Positions 29,286-38,970 of a stretch of DNA of 64,000 nucleotides are shown here, piece after piece. The notes beneath the pieces are model-generated. The model was not told the origin of the DNA, ran no database searches, and worked only from the letters and a program-made list of their open reading frames with translations. The stretch spans positions 43,852-107,851 of the forward strand of contig WBUF01000004.1 in assembly GCA_008933825.1 (NCBI GenBank), written 5' to 3'. Numbering within the stretch: position 1 is the first letter of the stretch; each line of letters starts with the position of its first letter. The DNA is from Rhodocyclaceae bacterium (GTDB lineage: Bacteria > Pseudomonadota > Gammaproteobacteria > Burkholderiales > Rhodocyclaceae). Position numbers and translations under genes: made by a program.

Positions 29286-30254
29286 TCAGAAGTCGCGTGC
29301 GACTGCGAACGATGCCAATTGTACCAGAGAATCCCTGAATGGCGAAGCCGGCAGCGGCGTCGCCGCAGCCAGCGCGTAACGGGCCTCGGCCTCGGCCTGG
29401 CGGCGCGCCTCGCCCAGCGCGCCGGTGGCGCGGATCGCCGCCAGCACACCGGGCAGCGCTTCGCGGCCGCCCCCCTCGATCGCCTGCCGCACGCAGGCCG
29501 ATTGCTCGGCGGTGCCGTGTCTAATGGCGTGGATCAGCGGCAGCGTCGGCTTGCCCTCTGCGAGGTCGTCGCCGAGATGCTTGCCGGTCGCCGACTCTTC
29601 GCCGGAGTAATCCAGGACATCGTCGACCAGCTGGAAGGCCGTGCCCAGATGCATGCCGTAGCGCGCCATGGCCTCCTCGACCTCCGGCGGCGCCTCGCAG
29701 AGAATGGCGCCCAGTCGCGCCGCCGCCTCGAACAGCTTGGCCGTCTTGTAGCGGATCACCTGCAGATAACTCGGGACATCGACATCCGCATTGTGGCAAT
29801 TGAGCAGTTGCAGCACTTCGCCCTCGGCGATGATGTTGGTCGCATTCGCCAGCACCTGCTGTATGCGCATGCTGCCGACCGACACCATCATCTGGAAGGC
29901 GCGCGAATAGAGGAAGTCGCCGACCAGCACGGAGGCCGCGTTGCCGAAGAGCGCATTGGCGGTCCGGTTGCCGCGGCGCAGCTCGGATTCGTCCACGACG
30001 TCGTCGTGCAGCAAGGTCGCCGTGTGGATGAACTCGACCACCGCCGCCAACTCATGGTGATGCGTGCCCCGGTAGCCGAGCGCCCCCGCCGAGAGCAGCA
30101 CCAGGGCCGGTCGCAGGCGCTTGCCGCCGGCGCCGATGATGTACTCGGCAACCTGGCGTATCAGCACCACGTCGGAATGCAGTCGCTCGCGGATGACGTC
30201 GTCGACCGCCCGCATGTCGGCGGCTATCGGCGCGTAAAGGGCTTCGAGGCTCAA
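29286..30254 (-). CDS. ispB: Octaprenyl diphosphate synthase (all-trans polyprenyl synthetase)
   Basis: The 322-residue product has both aspartate-rich motifs of trans-prenyltransferases, DDVVD in LLHDDVVDES and DDVLD in LVDDVLDYSG, plus GGKRLRPALVLL. It extends farnesyl diphosphate with isopentenyl units to make the ubiquinone side chain. The start is TTG 30254, giving the usual beginning (M)SLEALYAPIAADMRAVDD; no ATG fits. It is divergent from rplU-rpmA, as in many proteobacteria, and has a reasonable promoter at 30279-30307. Confidence 0.94.
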   Translation of the reverse strand: MSLEALYAPIAADMRAVDDVIRERLHSDVVLIRQVAEYIIGAGGKRLRPALVLLSAGALGYRGTHHHELAAVVEFIHTATLLHDDVVDESELRRGNRTANALFGNAASVLVGDFLYSRAFQMMVSVGSMRIQQVLANATNIIAEGEVLQLLNCHNADVDVPSYLQVIRYKTAKLFEAAARLGAILCEAPPEVEEAMARYGMHLGTAFQLVDDVLDYSGEESATGKHLGDDLAEGKPTLPLIHAIRHGTAEQSACVRQAIEGGGREALPGVLAAIRATGALGEARRQAEAEARYALAAATPLPASPFRDSLVQLASFAVARDF

Positions 30255-30278
30255 GAGGCGATTTCCTGCAAATGCGGC

Positions 30279-30307
30279 ATGGTAGGTGGACCACGAGAGG
30301 CCGTCAA
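30279..30307 (-). promoter_or_regulatory. Putative sigma-70 promoter for ispB
   Basis: On the minus strand TTGACG (30302-30307) and TACCAT (30279-30284) are 17 bases apart. The start point would lie near 30272, about 18 bases before the TTG start codon. Confidence 0.5.
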
Positions 30308-30314
30308 GAAGGCT

Positions 30315-30343
30315 TTGACCGGATAGGGGTTTTTGTATAGAAT
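30315..30343 (+). promoter_or_regulatory. Putative sigma-70 promoter for rplU-rpmA
   Basis: TTGACC (30315-30320), a 17-base spacer and TAGAAT (30338-30343) precede rplU by 37 bases. It lies back to back with the ispB promoter. Confidence 0.7.
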
Positions 30344-30380
30344 GCGCGGTTCTGTTGCAACACGAACCATGGAGTCCATC

Positions 30381-30692
30381 ATGTATGCGGTCATAAAAAC
30401 CGGCGGCAAGCAGTATCGCGTCGCGGCCGGCGAAAAACTGAAAATAGAACAGATACCGGCAGAAGTGGGCGCTGAAATCACCCTCGACCAGGTTCTCATG
30501 GTCGGCGACGGCGAGTCGGTGAAAATCGGCGCGCCGCTGGTGCAAGGCGCTTCTGTCAAGGCGAAAGTCCTGGCCCAGGGTCGGCACGAAAAAGTGAAGA
30601 TCTTCAAGATGCGCCGGCGCAAGCACTACCAAAAGCACCAGGGCCACCGGCAGAACTTCACCGAAATCCAGATTTCCGGCATTTCGGCGTAA
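30381..30692 (+). CDS. rplU: 50S ribosomal protein L21
   Basis: The 103-residue product is a full-length L21, starting [20 protein letters not shown] and carrying [15 protein letters not shown], the rRNA-binding region. It is a structural protein of the large subunit. It starts at ATG 30381 with GGAG upstream and is followed after 15 bases by rpmA, the usual pairing. Confidence 0.98.
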   Translation: MYAVIKTGGKQYRVAAGEKLKIEQIPAEVGAEITLDQVLMVGDGESVKIGAPLVQGASVKAKVLAQGRHEKVKIFKMRRRKHYQKHQGHRQNFTEIQISGISA

Positions 30693-30707
30693 GCAAGGAG
30701 AGCACAC

Positions 30708-30968
30708 ATGGCACATAAAAAAGCAGGCGGCAGTTCGCGCAACGGCCGCGACTCGCAATCCAAGCGTCTCGGCGTGAAGCGCTACGGCGGCCAACTCATC
30801 AACGCCGGCAGCATCATCGTGCGCCAGCGCGGCACCCAGTTCCACGCCGGCGACAACGTCGGCATGGGGCGCGACCACACGCTGTTCGCCAAAGTCACCG
30901 GCACGGTCGAATTCACGGTCAGGGGCGCCGAGAAGCGCAAGACGGTGAACATCGTCCCGGCAGCCTAA
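30708..30968 (+). CDS. rpmA: 50S ribosomal protein L27
   Basis: The 86-residue product begins [20 protein letters not shown], the L27 N terminus that reaches the peptidyl-transferase centre, and continues with the conserved [21 protein letters not shown] precedes the start. A terminator follows its stop and obgE begins right after it. Confidence 0.98.
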   Translation: MAHKKAGGSSRNGRDSQSKRLGVKRYGGQLINAGSIIVRQRGTQFHAGDNVGMGRDHTLFAKVTGTVEFTVRGAEKRKTVNIVPAA

Positions 30969-33177
<2,209 letters not shown>

Positions 33178-33186
33178 TTGCCGGGT

Positions 33187-33600
33187 TTAGGCGGGTATCG
33201 CTTTGAAACGGCCCCGGCGCGCATAGGCAAGGATCTGCGCATCGCGGGTGACAAGCGTGGCCGGACAGGCGGTCGCTGTCGCAACGATGATCCGGTCGGC
33301 CGGATCGCCATGGAATCCCTCGGGCAGAAAACTGCTGCCGACCGCAATCTGCGCCGACAACGGCAGCAGGCGAACGCCGGTTTTCGCAAGCGCTTCGCTC
33401 ACCCACGAAAAACAATCCGGCTGCACGGCGATCCTGCCCTTCGCGGCCAACATGCCGACCTCCCAGATGGATATGGAAGACATGACCAACCCGTCCTCGC
33501 CGGCGGCAGCCTCGATCAGTTTTCTTGCCGCCGGCGCTATCTTTTCGCCGCCGGCCATCCACAACCAGACATGGGTATCCAGCAGTACGGTCTCAGGCAT
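33187..33600 (-). CDS. PIN-domain toxin (VapC-like)
   Basis: The 137-residue product is a single PIN domain: LLDTHVWLWMAGG at the start, the acidic SSISIWEVGMLAAKG, and DPADRIIVATATACPATLVT. The conserved acidic residues typical of VapC ribonucleases are present. The ATG at 33600 overlaps the end of the antitoxin gene by eight bases and has GGA six bases upstream; ATG 33606 is an alternative. It is convergent with proB, only ten bases away. Confidence 0.88.
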   Translation of the reverse strand: MPETVLLDTHVWLWMAGGEKIAPAARKLIEAAAGEDGLVMSSISIWEVGMLAAKGRIAVQPDCFSWVSEALAKTGVRLLPLSAQIAVGSSFLPEGFHGDPADRIIVATATACPATLVTRDAQILAYARRGRFKAIPA

Positions 33601-33820
33601 CGGCATTCCAGGCTTCGCCGATGGGCGAAACCACATCGCCGACAAACCTGATCGTCCCTTGCATGCAACCGAATGCCGACCGCCCCGGCCTGCGCCCGAC
33701 CGCAACCAGCTTGACTGTCGGCCTGTTTGCCCTGGCGATCACCACCTCCTCGCCGGCCTCGACGGCGGCAATCAGCTCCGAAAGATGCGTCTTCGCTTCG
33801 TGAATGTTCACCTGCTTCAT
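33593..33820 (-). CDS. Phd/YefM-family antitoxin of the PIN toxin
   Basis: The product is 75 residues from ATG 33820 (GTG 33829 is an alternative). It begins MKQVNIHEAKTHLSELIAAV, the DNA-binding and dimerisation part of Phd/YefM antitoxins, followed by GEEVVIARANRPTVKLV. It should neutralise the downstream PIN toxin and repress the operon. No clear operator palindrome is visible beyond a short TTAGCTAA at 33844-33851. Confidence 0.87.
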   Translation of the reverse strand: MKQVNIHEAKTHLSELIAAVEAGEEVVIARANRPTVKLVAVGRRPGRSAFGCMQGTIRFVGDVVSPIGEAWNADA

Positions 33821-33947
33821 GTCGGCCACACTTAGTCAAGTTGTTAGCTAATCGTAGCCGCCCACAACGGCCCTGTCAATCAATGCTGCTCAGCCACACC
33901 CCCTAATACCAGTCGGCCAGGCGCAACCCTTGTACCCGGGGGAAACC

Positions 33948-33960
33948 GGGGACAGACCAC
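33948..33960 (+). repeat. GGGGACAGACCAC repeat, left of RAYT gene
   Basis: A 13-base sequence, GGGGACAGACCAC, lies eight bases past the end of the RAYT-type transposase gene. The same sequence occurs inverted on the other side of the gene (34751-34763) and again at 35837-35849 (inverted), 37423-37435 and 37446-37458. Confidence 0.8.
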
Positions 33961-33968
33961 GGTTTTCG

Positions 33969-34697
33969 TTACTTCCGCTTCCCTTCAAACAAGTCCCCCG
34001 ACACTTGCTCGGTCCGCTTGCGCGGCCGCCCCGAATTGCCGGGAATTGCCCGCCGACCCAGCATGGAGGTCACCTCGGCCAGGAAGCGCTGGTTGCCCAA
34101 GGCGAAATTGCCATTGGTTGCGCGGCGAATCTCGTCCTCTAAACCGGGCTCGAGTTCCTGGCGAAAAATATCCCGATAGGCAGCCTGTCTCTCCTGCGCC
34201 TGCCTGCCCAGAGCCGTGTATGTCGGATGCGCATCGAGCAGGCCGTCCGCCTCGCCTTGGGCATTGGCGCGGTAGCTCGACCAGCGATACTCCGCCGGGT
34301 GCGCCACCATGCCAGCCCGCACCGGATTCAACTCGATATAGCGCGAACAGCCCAGCAGGTAAGTCTCGTCCTGGATGATGCACGACCTGAAACGGCCCTC
34401 CCACAGTGTGCCGCTGCGCCGGTAGAGCCGATTGACATGCTGCACATAGCGCTGCCCCAGCAGCTTCATCAAGCGCCCCGCTCCATCCGCTTCACGCGGC
34501 GTCAGCAGCAGATGCACATGATTGGTCATCAGCACATAGGCGTGAATGGCGCATCCGGCGTGCCGCGCGCACCGACATAGATGGTCGAGATAGAAACGGA
34601 AGTCGTCGTCCGAGAAGAAACAGGCCTGGCGATTGTTGCCGCGCTGGATGACGTGCAGCGGGATCCCGGCAAGAGCGATACGGGCGCGACGCGGCAT
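33969..34697 (-). CDS. REP-associated tyrosine transposase (RAYT, Y1/IS200-like)
   Basis: The product is 242 residues from ATG 34697 (PRRARIALAGIPLHVIQRGN). It has the Y1 transposase signature: the HUH motif in MTNHVHLLLTP, RYVQHVNRLYRRSGTLWEGR, and SRYIELNPVRAGMVAHPAEY. The length and LWEGRF motif match RAYTs, the domesticated IS200 relatives that mobilise REP sequences. It lies alone between the two TA pairs and is bracketed by inverted copies of GGGGACAGACCAC. The window also holds REP doublets (38419-38501 and 43876-43931), but I cannot show this enzyme acts on them. Confidence 0.9.
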   Translation of the reverse strand: MPRRARIALAGIPLHVIQRGNNRQACFFSDDDFRFYLDHLCRCARHAGCAIHAYVLMTNHVHLLLTPREADGAGRLMKLLGQRYVQHVNRLYRRSGTLWEGRFRSCIIQDETYLLGCSRYIELNPVRAGMVAHPAEYRWSSYRANAQGEADGLLDAHPTYTALGRQAQERQAAYRDIFRQELEPGLEDEIRRATNGNFALGNQRFLAEVTSMLGRRAIPGNSGRPRKRTEQVSGDLFEGKRK

Positions 34698-34750
34698 GGA
34701 AGACACTGGCGAAACGATAATTCCGCCAGCATAGCGGAAAACAGGAAACC

Positions 34751-34763
34751 GTGGTCTGTCCCC
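34751..34763 (-). repeat. GGGGACAGACCAC repeat, right of RAYT gene
   Basis: An inverted copy (GTGGTCTGTCCCC on the plus strand) of the 13-base repeat, 54 bases upstream of the RAYT start. With 33948-33960 it brackets an 816-base segment that could be the transposable unit. The adjoining bases also match (AAACC against GGTTT). Confidence 0.8.
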
Positions 34764-34782
34764 ATTTATTACCATTTATTAT

Positions 34783-35133
34783 TTATTCAAGGATATCGAC
34801 GATGGCGCGCAGAACATGCCGCATTTCCTCGCCGGACAAGCGTGTCAGCGGCCCGGCCGCCAGACGCCGGTTGTCGATGGCGCGCAACTGGTCGACGAGC
34901 AGGTCCGAGTCCTGTTCCAGCCTGTCCCGCGCGGTGACGCGCACGCGAAGCGGCTCGGCATCTTCGGCGAGATTCGTCGTCAACGGCAGGATCAGGGTCG
35001 AAGGATGTCCCGCGTCAAGCAGCGGTTGCCCTTGGACAACGAGAACCGGGCGCATCTTCCCCGGCTCGGTCCCGCGGCCGGGATTCAGATTGGCAAGCCA
35101 GATTTCCCCGTTATTTGGCCTTGGCGCGCCCAT
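34783..35133 (-). CDS. PemK/MazF-type mRNA interferase toxin
   Basis: The 116-residue product matches MazF/PemK: NNGEIWLANLNPGRGTEPGK, MRPVLVVQGQ, TLILPLTTNL and LLVDQLRAIDNRRL. These toxins cut mRNA in a sequence-specific way. It starts at ATG 35133, overlapping the antitoxin gene by 23 bases. It ends only 20 bases from the repeat bracketing the RAYT gene. Confidence 0.9.
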   Translation of the reverse strand: MGAPRPNNGEIWLANLNPGRGTEPGKMRPVLVVQGQPLLDAGHPSTLILPLTTNLAEDAEPLRVRVTARDRLEQDSDLLVDQLRAIDNRRLAAGPLTRLSGEEMRHVLRAIVDILE

Positions 35134-35353
35134 ATTCGACGAGATCGAATTCGGCGCACACGCGCAGGCTCTCCTTGCGTACGCACTCGGAGAGCGCGCG
35201 CAGGCGCTTCCGGCGTTCCTCGGCCGACACTTCGCTGTTCATGCGGCTGATGGCCAGGCGGACATACTCCGCACGCGGCACGTGCAGCAGCTTCGCCTTG
35301 GCATCGACCTCCTTGACCAGCGTATCCGGCAGGCGAATCGAAAGTGTAGTCAT
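35111..35353 (-). CDS. Ribbon-helix-helix antitoxin of the MazF-type toxin
   Basis: The 80-residue product starts with MTTLSIRLPDTLVKEVDAKA, a CopG/MetJ-type ribbon-helix-helix, and ends in a charged region that would bind the toxin. It precedes and overlaps the MazF-type gene, the normal order, and should repress the pair. Start at ATG 35353. Confidence 0.85.
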   Translation of the reverse strand: MTTLSIRLPDTLVKEVDAKAKLLHVPRAEYVRLAISRMNSEVSAEERRKRLRALSECVRKESLRVCAEFDLVEYGRAKAK

Positions 35354-35419
35354 AAATGAACCGCGTTATGAGATACAAAATGTACCGCAAATGCTAACGA
35401 CTAGTTGAACCACAGTCAA

Positions 35420-35602
35420 TCAACCATTTTGCTTATTGCGTGCAGCTCGTGCAGCGGATCCACAGAGACAATCCGGCAGTGGCCTAAAACAGTCGGCCAG
35501 CGCTGCCACATCGGCGGGCCACTCGCCATGCACCTTTTCCAGAATGGCCTCGGCGATCCAGCGGCTCTGCGAAACACCAGCGCTCTTCACCGCCCGCTTC
35601 AT
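35420..35602 (-). pseudogene. Remnant of a CopG-type antitoxin gene
   Basis: Sixty codons read MKRAVKSAGVSQSRWIAEAIL and onward to HGEWPADVAALADC, which looks like the C-terminal part of a CopG/Arc-type antitoxin whose N-terminal beta strand is missing. Its first codons fuse to the broken RAYT copy: the RAYT fragment stop and this ATG overlap. No toxin gene follows; the next gene is an unrelated TA pair. I take it as a truncated leftover. Confidence 0.55.
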
Positions 35603-35817
35603 GGGCGATGATTCGTCATTGGCACATAGGCGCGGGTGGCGCAACCGGCGTGCTGCGCGCACTGACTTAGCCGGTCGAGGTAAAACCGGTAATCGTCTTT
35701 CGAGAAAAAACTGGCCTGGCGATTATTGCCGCGCCGGATGACGTGCAGCGGAACACCGGCAAGGGTGATGCGGGCGCGGCATGGGCGGGATTGGCGAAAT
35801 GACGAGTCTGTCGGCAT
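35599..35817 (-). pseudogene. Truncated RAYT-type transposase fragment
   Basis: About 65 codons read RARITLAGVPLHVIRRGN, QASFFSKDDYRFYLDRL and AYVPMTNH, closely similar to the N-terminal third of the intact RAYT at 33969-34697, then stop after the HUH motif region. The start region is also damaged: ATGCCGCGC is out of frame with the rest. An inverted copy of the 13-base repeat lies 19 bases beyond it, as for the intact gene, so this was once a second copy of the same unit. Confidence 0.8.
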
Positions 35818-35836
35818 AACGGAAAACGGTGAAGCC

Positions 35837-35849
35837 GTGGTCTGTCCCC
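35837..35849 (-). repeat. GGGGACAGACCAC repeat beside the RAYT fragment
   Basis: The third copy of the 13-base repeat, in the same position and orientation relative to the truncated RAYT as 34751-34763 is to the intact one. Confidence 0.8.
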
Positions 35850-35908
35850 GATTCCCGCTTCACATTTATTCACTCGCCCAATGCATGGCAATGTCAATTT
35901 AGCATAAA

Positions 35909-35934
35909 AAACGGCCGCCCGAAGGCGGCCGTTT
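35909..35934 (-). terminator. Rho-independent terminator of the porin gene
   Basis: On the minus strand an 11-base stem, AAACGGCCGCC with its complement, closes on a TTCG tetraloop and is followed by a T-rich run. It lies 33 bases after the porin stop. Confidence 0.9.
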
Positions 35935-35967
35935 GTACTTCACACGAAGCGGCTTGCGCCGCTGCGA

Positions 35968-37185
35968 TCAGAAGGAGTGGTGCAGGTTGACACCGAACTG
36001 GCGCGGATCCGATCCCGGGGAGATCATACCACCCGTCGCCTGGGCCGAAACGTTGCTGGAAGGATGCCACAGATCATACGTGCCGGCGGCCGCGTTGTTG
36101 ATCTTGGTCCAGTTCACGCCAAGGTGGGTGCGCTTGGACAGGGAGTAGGTGTAGCCCAGCATGTACATCTTGGCGCTGGTGTCCATTCCCGGCGTGTTGC
36201 TCGAATCGCCGGCACGCGCATACGTGAAGTTGAAGGTATGCGGACCCATCATGTACTGCACCGGAATCGCCCAGGCCGTGCGCTTGAAGGTGGTATCCAG
36301 GCCGGCGCCGTTGATGCCGTCGTTGATGCTGTTGCGGTCCCACAACAGGCCGAGCTTGAGGCCCATGGCGAAGGTGTAGGCCAGACCGGCGCGATGGAAG
36401 CGGGCGTCCGGATCGCCGACCGTACCGGCGACCGTGGAAGTCAGGTTGCCGATGTTGTTGCGGGCCATGTAGGAATAGAAGGCATGCCACGGACCGTTGT
36501 TGTACTGCGGGTTGATCCAATAGTTGCTTTCCTTGCGGGCCGAGTCGCCGGGGGCGGCGGTCACGTTGGCGAGGGATTCGTTCGCAGCGCTGAACGAATA
36601 GCCCAAGCGGACGTTGAAGCCGTTCCAGGTCGGGCTATCGTACATGAGGGCGTTGTTCAGACGGCCACCGGCGCCGGAGTTGAGACCCGCAGCCGCAGCG
36701 GTAAACGCTACCCCTTGGTTGTGCAGCAGGTTCAGCGAGCTGGCGCCCATCGCCAGACCGCCAACCAAGCCGTTGCCATCGACACCGGCAAGGGTGCTGT
36801 AATGCATGTCCCACTTGCCGACGTAGACGTTACCCCAGGCGCCCTTGATGCCGACGGCCGTGTTGCGGGTGCCGATCGAGGTGATGTTCGCGTTGCCTTG
36901 GGCGCCGGCAGTGCCGTTGTTGTCGCTGGTGCCGATGGCGCTTTCCACCTGCCACCAGGCGGTCAGGCCGCCACCGAGGCCCTCGGTGCCGGCAAAGCGG
37001 ATGTTGGAGTTGTTGTCGATCATGCGCCAGCGCGAGATCGGGCTGGTGCCGTTAATCGTCGCACCGCCAGCGCTGACATGATCGATACCGACGCGCAGCT
37101 GACCGGAAATGGTCACGTTGCTTTGCGCGAAGGCCGGAACGGACAGCAGGCCGGCAACGGCAGCAGCGATGAGTTTCTTTTGCAT
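35968..37185 (-). CDS. General porin, Gram-negative porin (GBP/Porin_4) family
   Basis: The 405-residue product has a signal peptide (MQKKLIAAAVAGLLSVPAFA) and a mature beta-barrel starting QSNVTISGQLRVGID, with many alternating aromatic strands and a C-terminal Phe (LHHSF), the outer-membrane assembly signal. It should be a trimeric diffusion channel. GAGGAG lies seven bases before the ATG. A strong terminator follows. It is the only apparent housekeeping gene within the TA/transposase region. Confidence 0.93.
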   Translation of the reverse strand: MQKKLIAAAVAGLLSVPAFAQSNVTISGQLRVGIDHVSAGGATINGTSPISRWRMIDNNSNIRFAGTEGLGGGLTAWWQVESAIGTSDNNGTAGAQGNANITSIGTRNTAVGIKGAWGNVYVGKWDMHYSTLAGVDGNGLVGGLAMGASSLNLLHNQGVAFTAAAAGLNSGAGGRLNNALMYDSPTWNGFNVRLGYSFSAANESLANVTAAPGDSARKESNYWINPQYNNGPWHAFYSYMARNNIGNLTSTVAGTVGDPDARFHRAGLAYTFAMGLKLGLLWDRNSINDGINGAGLDTTFKRTAWAIPVQYMMGPHTFNFTYARAGDSSNTPGMDTSAKMYMLGYTYSLSKRTHLGVNWTKINNAAAGTYDLWHPSSNVSAQATGGMISPGSDPRQFGVNLHHSF

Positions 37186-37414
37186 TGTGAATCTCCTCAT
37201 TGTTTGAGAGTTCGGCAGGTTGTTCCGGCGCCATGTGCACATCACGTACTGCACCGTTACTCCCCGCCTGCCTTGCTTCCGAGAATCTTGGAAGTCGGTG
37301 CCATTCTGACTGGGCCGCCCCGTGCCGGGCAAGGAAAAAGCCGCTTTTCAGAGATGTCCCAAGCCTGTTTGTTGCTTTTTTGCAACAAGAGGAGAACCGA
37401 GAGGAGAACCGGGG

Positions 37415-37458
37415 GGAGAACCGGGGACAGACCACAAGGAGAACCGGGGACAGACCAC
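37415..37458 (+). repeat. Tandem pair of GGGGACAGACCAC repeats
   Basis: Two copies of a 21-base unit (GGAGAACC followed by the 13-base repeat) lie head to tail with a 23-base period, at 37415-37435 and 37438-37458. Partial units (GGAGAACCG) precede them from about 37390. No RAYT gene adjoins this pair; the HEPN gene ends 12 bases away. Confidence 0.85.
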
Positions 37459-37470
37459 GTTTTCATGGCG

Positions 37471-37773
37471 CTACCTGCCCGATAACCGGTCGCGAAGGCC
37501 GAGCAGTTCGGGGGCATATTCGCCCACGATCAGGATATAGATTTCAGCCAGTTTTTCCGGCAGGTAGTCATGCACAATGCGGTTGCGCAGATCTCGCATC
37601 CTGAACCACTGCTCGACGTCGCCGATCAGGCCCCACTTGGCGGCATTCGCCAGGAGGTCGCGGTAGCTTTCCGAGTTGACCGCGAGGCGCGCAAGAGAGG
37701 CGGCCAGCAGTGCCGCAGCCGCTTCATAGCGGCGGCGCGCGGCATCAAGCAGCGGCGCGAACTCGGAGGACAT
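37471..37773 (-). CDS. HEPN-domain toxin (HepT-like)
   Basis: The product is 100 residues, all helical in character, with RMRDLRNRIVHDYLPEK, the RX4HXY motif of HepT-type HEPN ribonucleases. It overlaps the upstream nucleotidyltransferase gene by 29 bases, forming an MNT/HEPN pair. In characterised pairs MntA AMPylates HepT to silence it. It is transcribed in the trp direction just after trpC. Confidence 0.85.
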   Translation of the reverse strand: MSSEFAPLLDAARRRYEAAAALLAASLARLAVNSESYRDLLANAAKWGLIGDVEQWFRMRDLRNRIVHDYLPEKLAEIYILIVGEYAPELLGLRDRLSGR

Positions 37774-38059
37774 CGTCCAGCGGAACCGGGCGCAGCGTGC
37801 TCAGGAAGGCCTGCTCCTCCTCCGTGGGGCGATCGGGGTCGACCACCAGCACGTCCAGTTTCGCATCAAGGGCAAGGGCAAAGCGGCTGGAGACCTTGTG
37901 GGCAAGTGCAAAAGCGGGCGCGCGCGAATACAGCAGCAGGTCGATGTCGCCGCCGCGCCGCGCATCGTCAGCGCGGGAGCCGAACAGGAAAACGCCCTCG
38001 ATCGGCAAACCGTCGAGTGCTGCGCGCAAGGCCCGGATTTCCTCTTTCGAAAGTCTCAT
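37745..38059 (-). CDS. Minimal nucleotidyltransferase (MntA-like) antitoxin
   Basis: The 104-residue product carries the polymerase-beta nucleotidyltransferase motif GSRADDARRGGDIDLLLYS (GSX10DXD) with a third Asp in LDVLVVD. It pairs with the HEPN gene downstream. It starts at ATG 38059, only seven bases after the trpC stop, so it is likely expressed as the tail of the trp operon. Confidence 0.87.
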   Translation of the reverse strand: MRLSKEEIRALRAALDGLPIEGVFLFGSRADDARRGGDIDLLLYSRAPAFALAHKVSSRFALALDAKLDVLVVDPDRPTEEEQAFLSTLRPVPLDDVLRVRAAA

Positions 38060-38066
38060 GCCCGAA

Positions 38067-38963
38067 TCATGCCTTAAATAGGGCTTGCAGGGCCAGTCCC
38101 GGGTCGGGTGTCCGCATGAAGGCTTCGCCGATGAGGAAGGCATGGACGCCTCTGCCCAGCATCATGGCGACGTCGGCGGGTGCGAGGATGCCGCTTTCGG
38201 TGACGACGATGCGATCCGAAGGGATGCGCGCCAGCAGATCGAGGGTGGTCTGCAGCGAGACTTCGAAGGTGCGCAGGTTGCGGTTGTTGATGCCGATCAG
38301 CGGCGTCTTCAGTTGCAGGGCGAGATCGAGTTCGGCGCCGTCGTGCACCTCGACCAGCACCGCCATGCCGAGTTCATTGGCGAGGGCTTCGAGATCGCGC
38401 ATTTGGGCGACTGCTTCCTGTAGGTCGGGCTTCAGCCCGACATCGGCGGCTGCAGTCCCATGGGGATTTCCATCGGGCGTCGGGCTGAAGCCCGACCTAC
38501 AGGCCGCGCCGCCATCAGCAAAAGCCGCGACGATGAGCAGGATGCAGTCGGCTCCCATCGCGCGGGCCTCGACCACCTGGTACTCGTCGATGACGAAGTC
38601 CTTGCGCAATGCTGGCAGCGCGCAGGCGGCGCGCGCCTCGACCAGGTATTCCGGCGCGCCCTGGAAGAACTGGCGGTCGGTGAGCACCGACAGGCAGGCG
38701 GCGCCGTGCGCGGCGTAGCTGCACGCGATTTCGCCAGGCCGGAAATCCGCGCGGATCACGCCCTTCGAGGGGCTGGCCTTCTTGATCTCGGCGATGACCG
38801 CCGTCTCACGGCGACTGACTTTTTCCAGGATCGCGCCGGCGAAGTCGCGCGGCGGCGGCTGCGCCTCGGCTTCCGCGCGCAGGGCGGCGTCGGGCTTCGT
38901 CGCCCGCGCGGCGGCGACTTCCTCGCGCTTGACGGCGAGGATACGGTTCAGTATGTCAGACAT
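38067..38963 (-). CDS. trpC: Indole-3-glycerol phosphate synthase with an in-frame REP-doublet insertion
   Basis: The product is 298 residues, about 30 longer than usual for TrpC. Motifs are intact: [44 protein letters not shown] and VTESGI. It converts CdRP to indole-3-glycerol phosphate in tryptophan synthesis. The extra residues follow the fourth beta strand (DCILLIVAA) and include [16 protein letters not shown] and DVGLKPDLQ, encoded by a palindromic REP doublet at 38419-38501. The frame is preserved, so the protein may still fold, with a surface loop. An AAAGTCAG octamer lies at 38815-38822. It is the last trp gene of the operon. Confidence 0.93.
   Translation of the reverse strand: MSDILNRILAVKREEVAAARATKPDAALRAEAEAQPPPRDFAGAILEKVSRRETAVIAEIKKASPSKGVIRADFRPGEIACSYAAHGAACLSVLTDRQFFQGAPEYLVEARAACALPALRKDFVIDEYQVVEARAMGADCILLIVAAFADGGAACRSGFSPTPDGNPHGTAAADVGLKPDLQEAVAQMRDLEALANELGMAVLVEVHDGAELDLALQLKTPLIGINNRNLRTFEVSLQTTLDLLARIPSDRIVVTESGILAPADVAMMLGRGVHAFLIGEAFMRTPDPGLALQALFKA
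38419..38501. repeat. REP doublet (REPIN-like) inside trpC
   Basis: Two inverted arms of about 23 bases flank a 37-base centre. Each arm is itself a hairpin: GTCGGGC, a tetraloop (TTCA or TGAA), then GCCCGAC, with GTAG at the outer foot of each arm. A GTAG-type tetranucleotide beside an imperfect palindrome is the known signature of REP units moved by RAYTs, and two inverted REPs make a REPIN. The element is wholly inside the trpC coding region and keeps it open. Confidence 0.9.
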
Positions 38964-38970
38964 AACAGCA

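Noticed and set aside
35599..35817. A second functional RAYT gene.
   Set aside because: It ends just after the HUH motif, lacks the catalytic tyrosine region and has a damaged start.
37369..37388. Inverted repeat TTGTTGC / GCAACAA with a T6 loop upstream of the porin gene, as a terminator or regulator site.
   Set aside because: No T-run follows the stem on either strand and there is no second site; I could not assign a role.
38067..38963. Treating trpC as a pseudogene because of the inserted REP doublet.
   Set aside because: The frame is open throughout, all catalytic motifs are present and the insertion falls in a loop region, so it is kept as a coding gene with an insertion.
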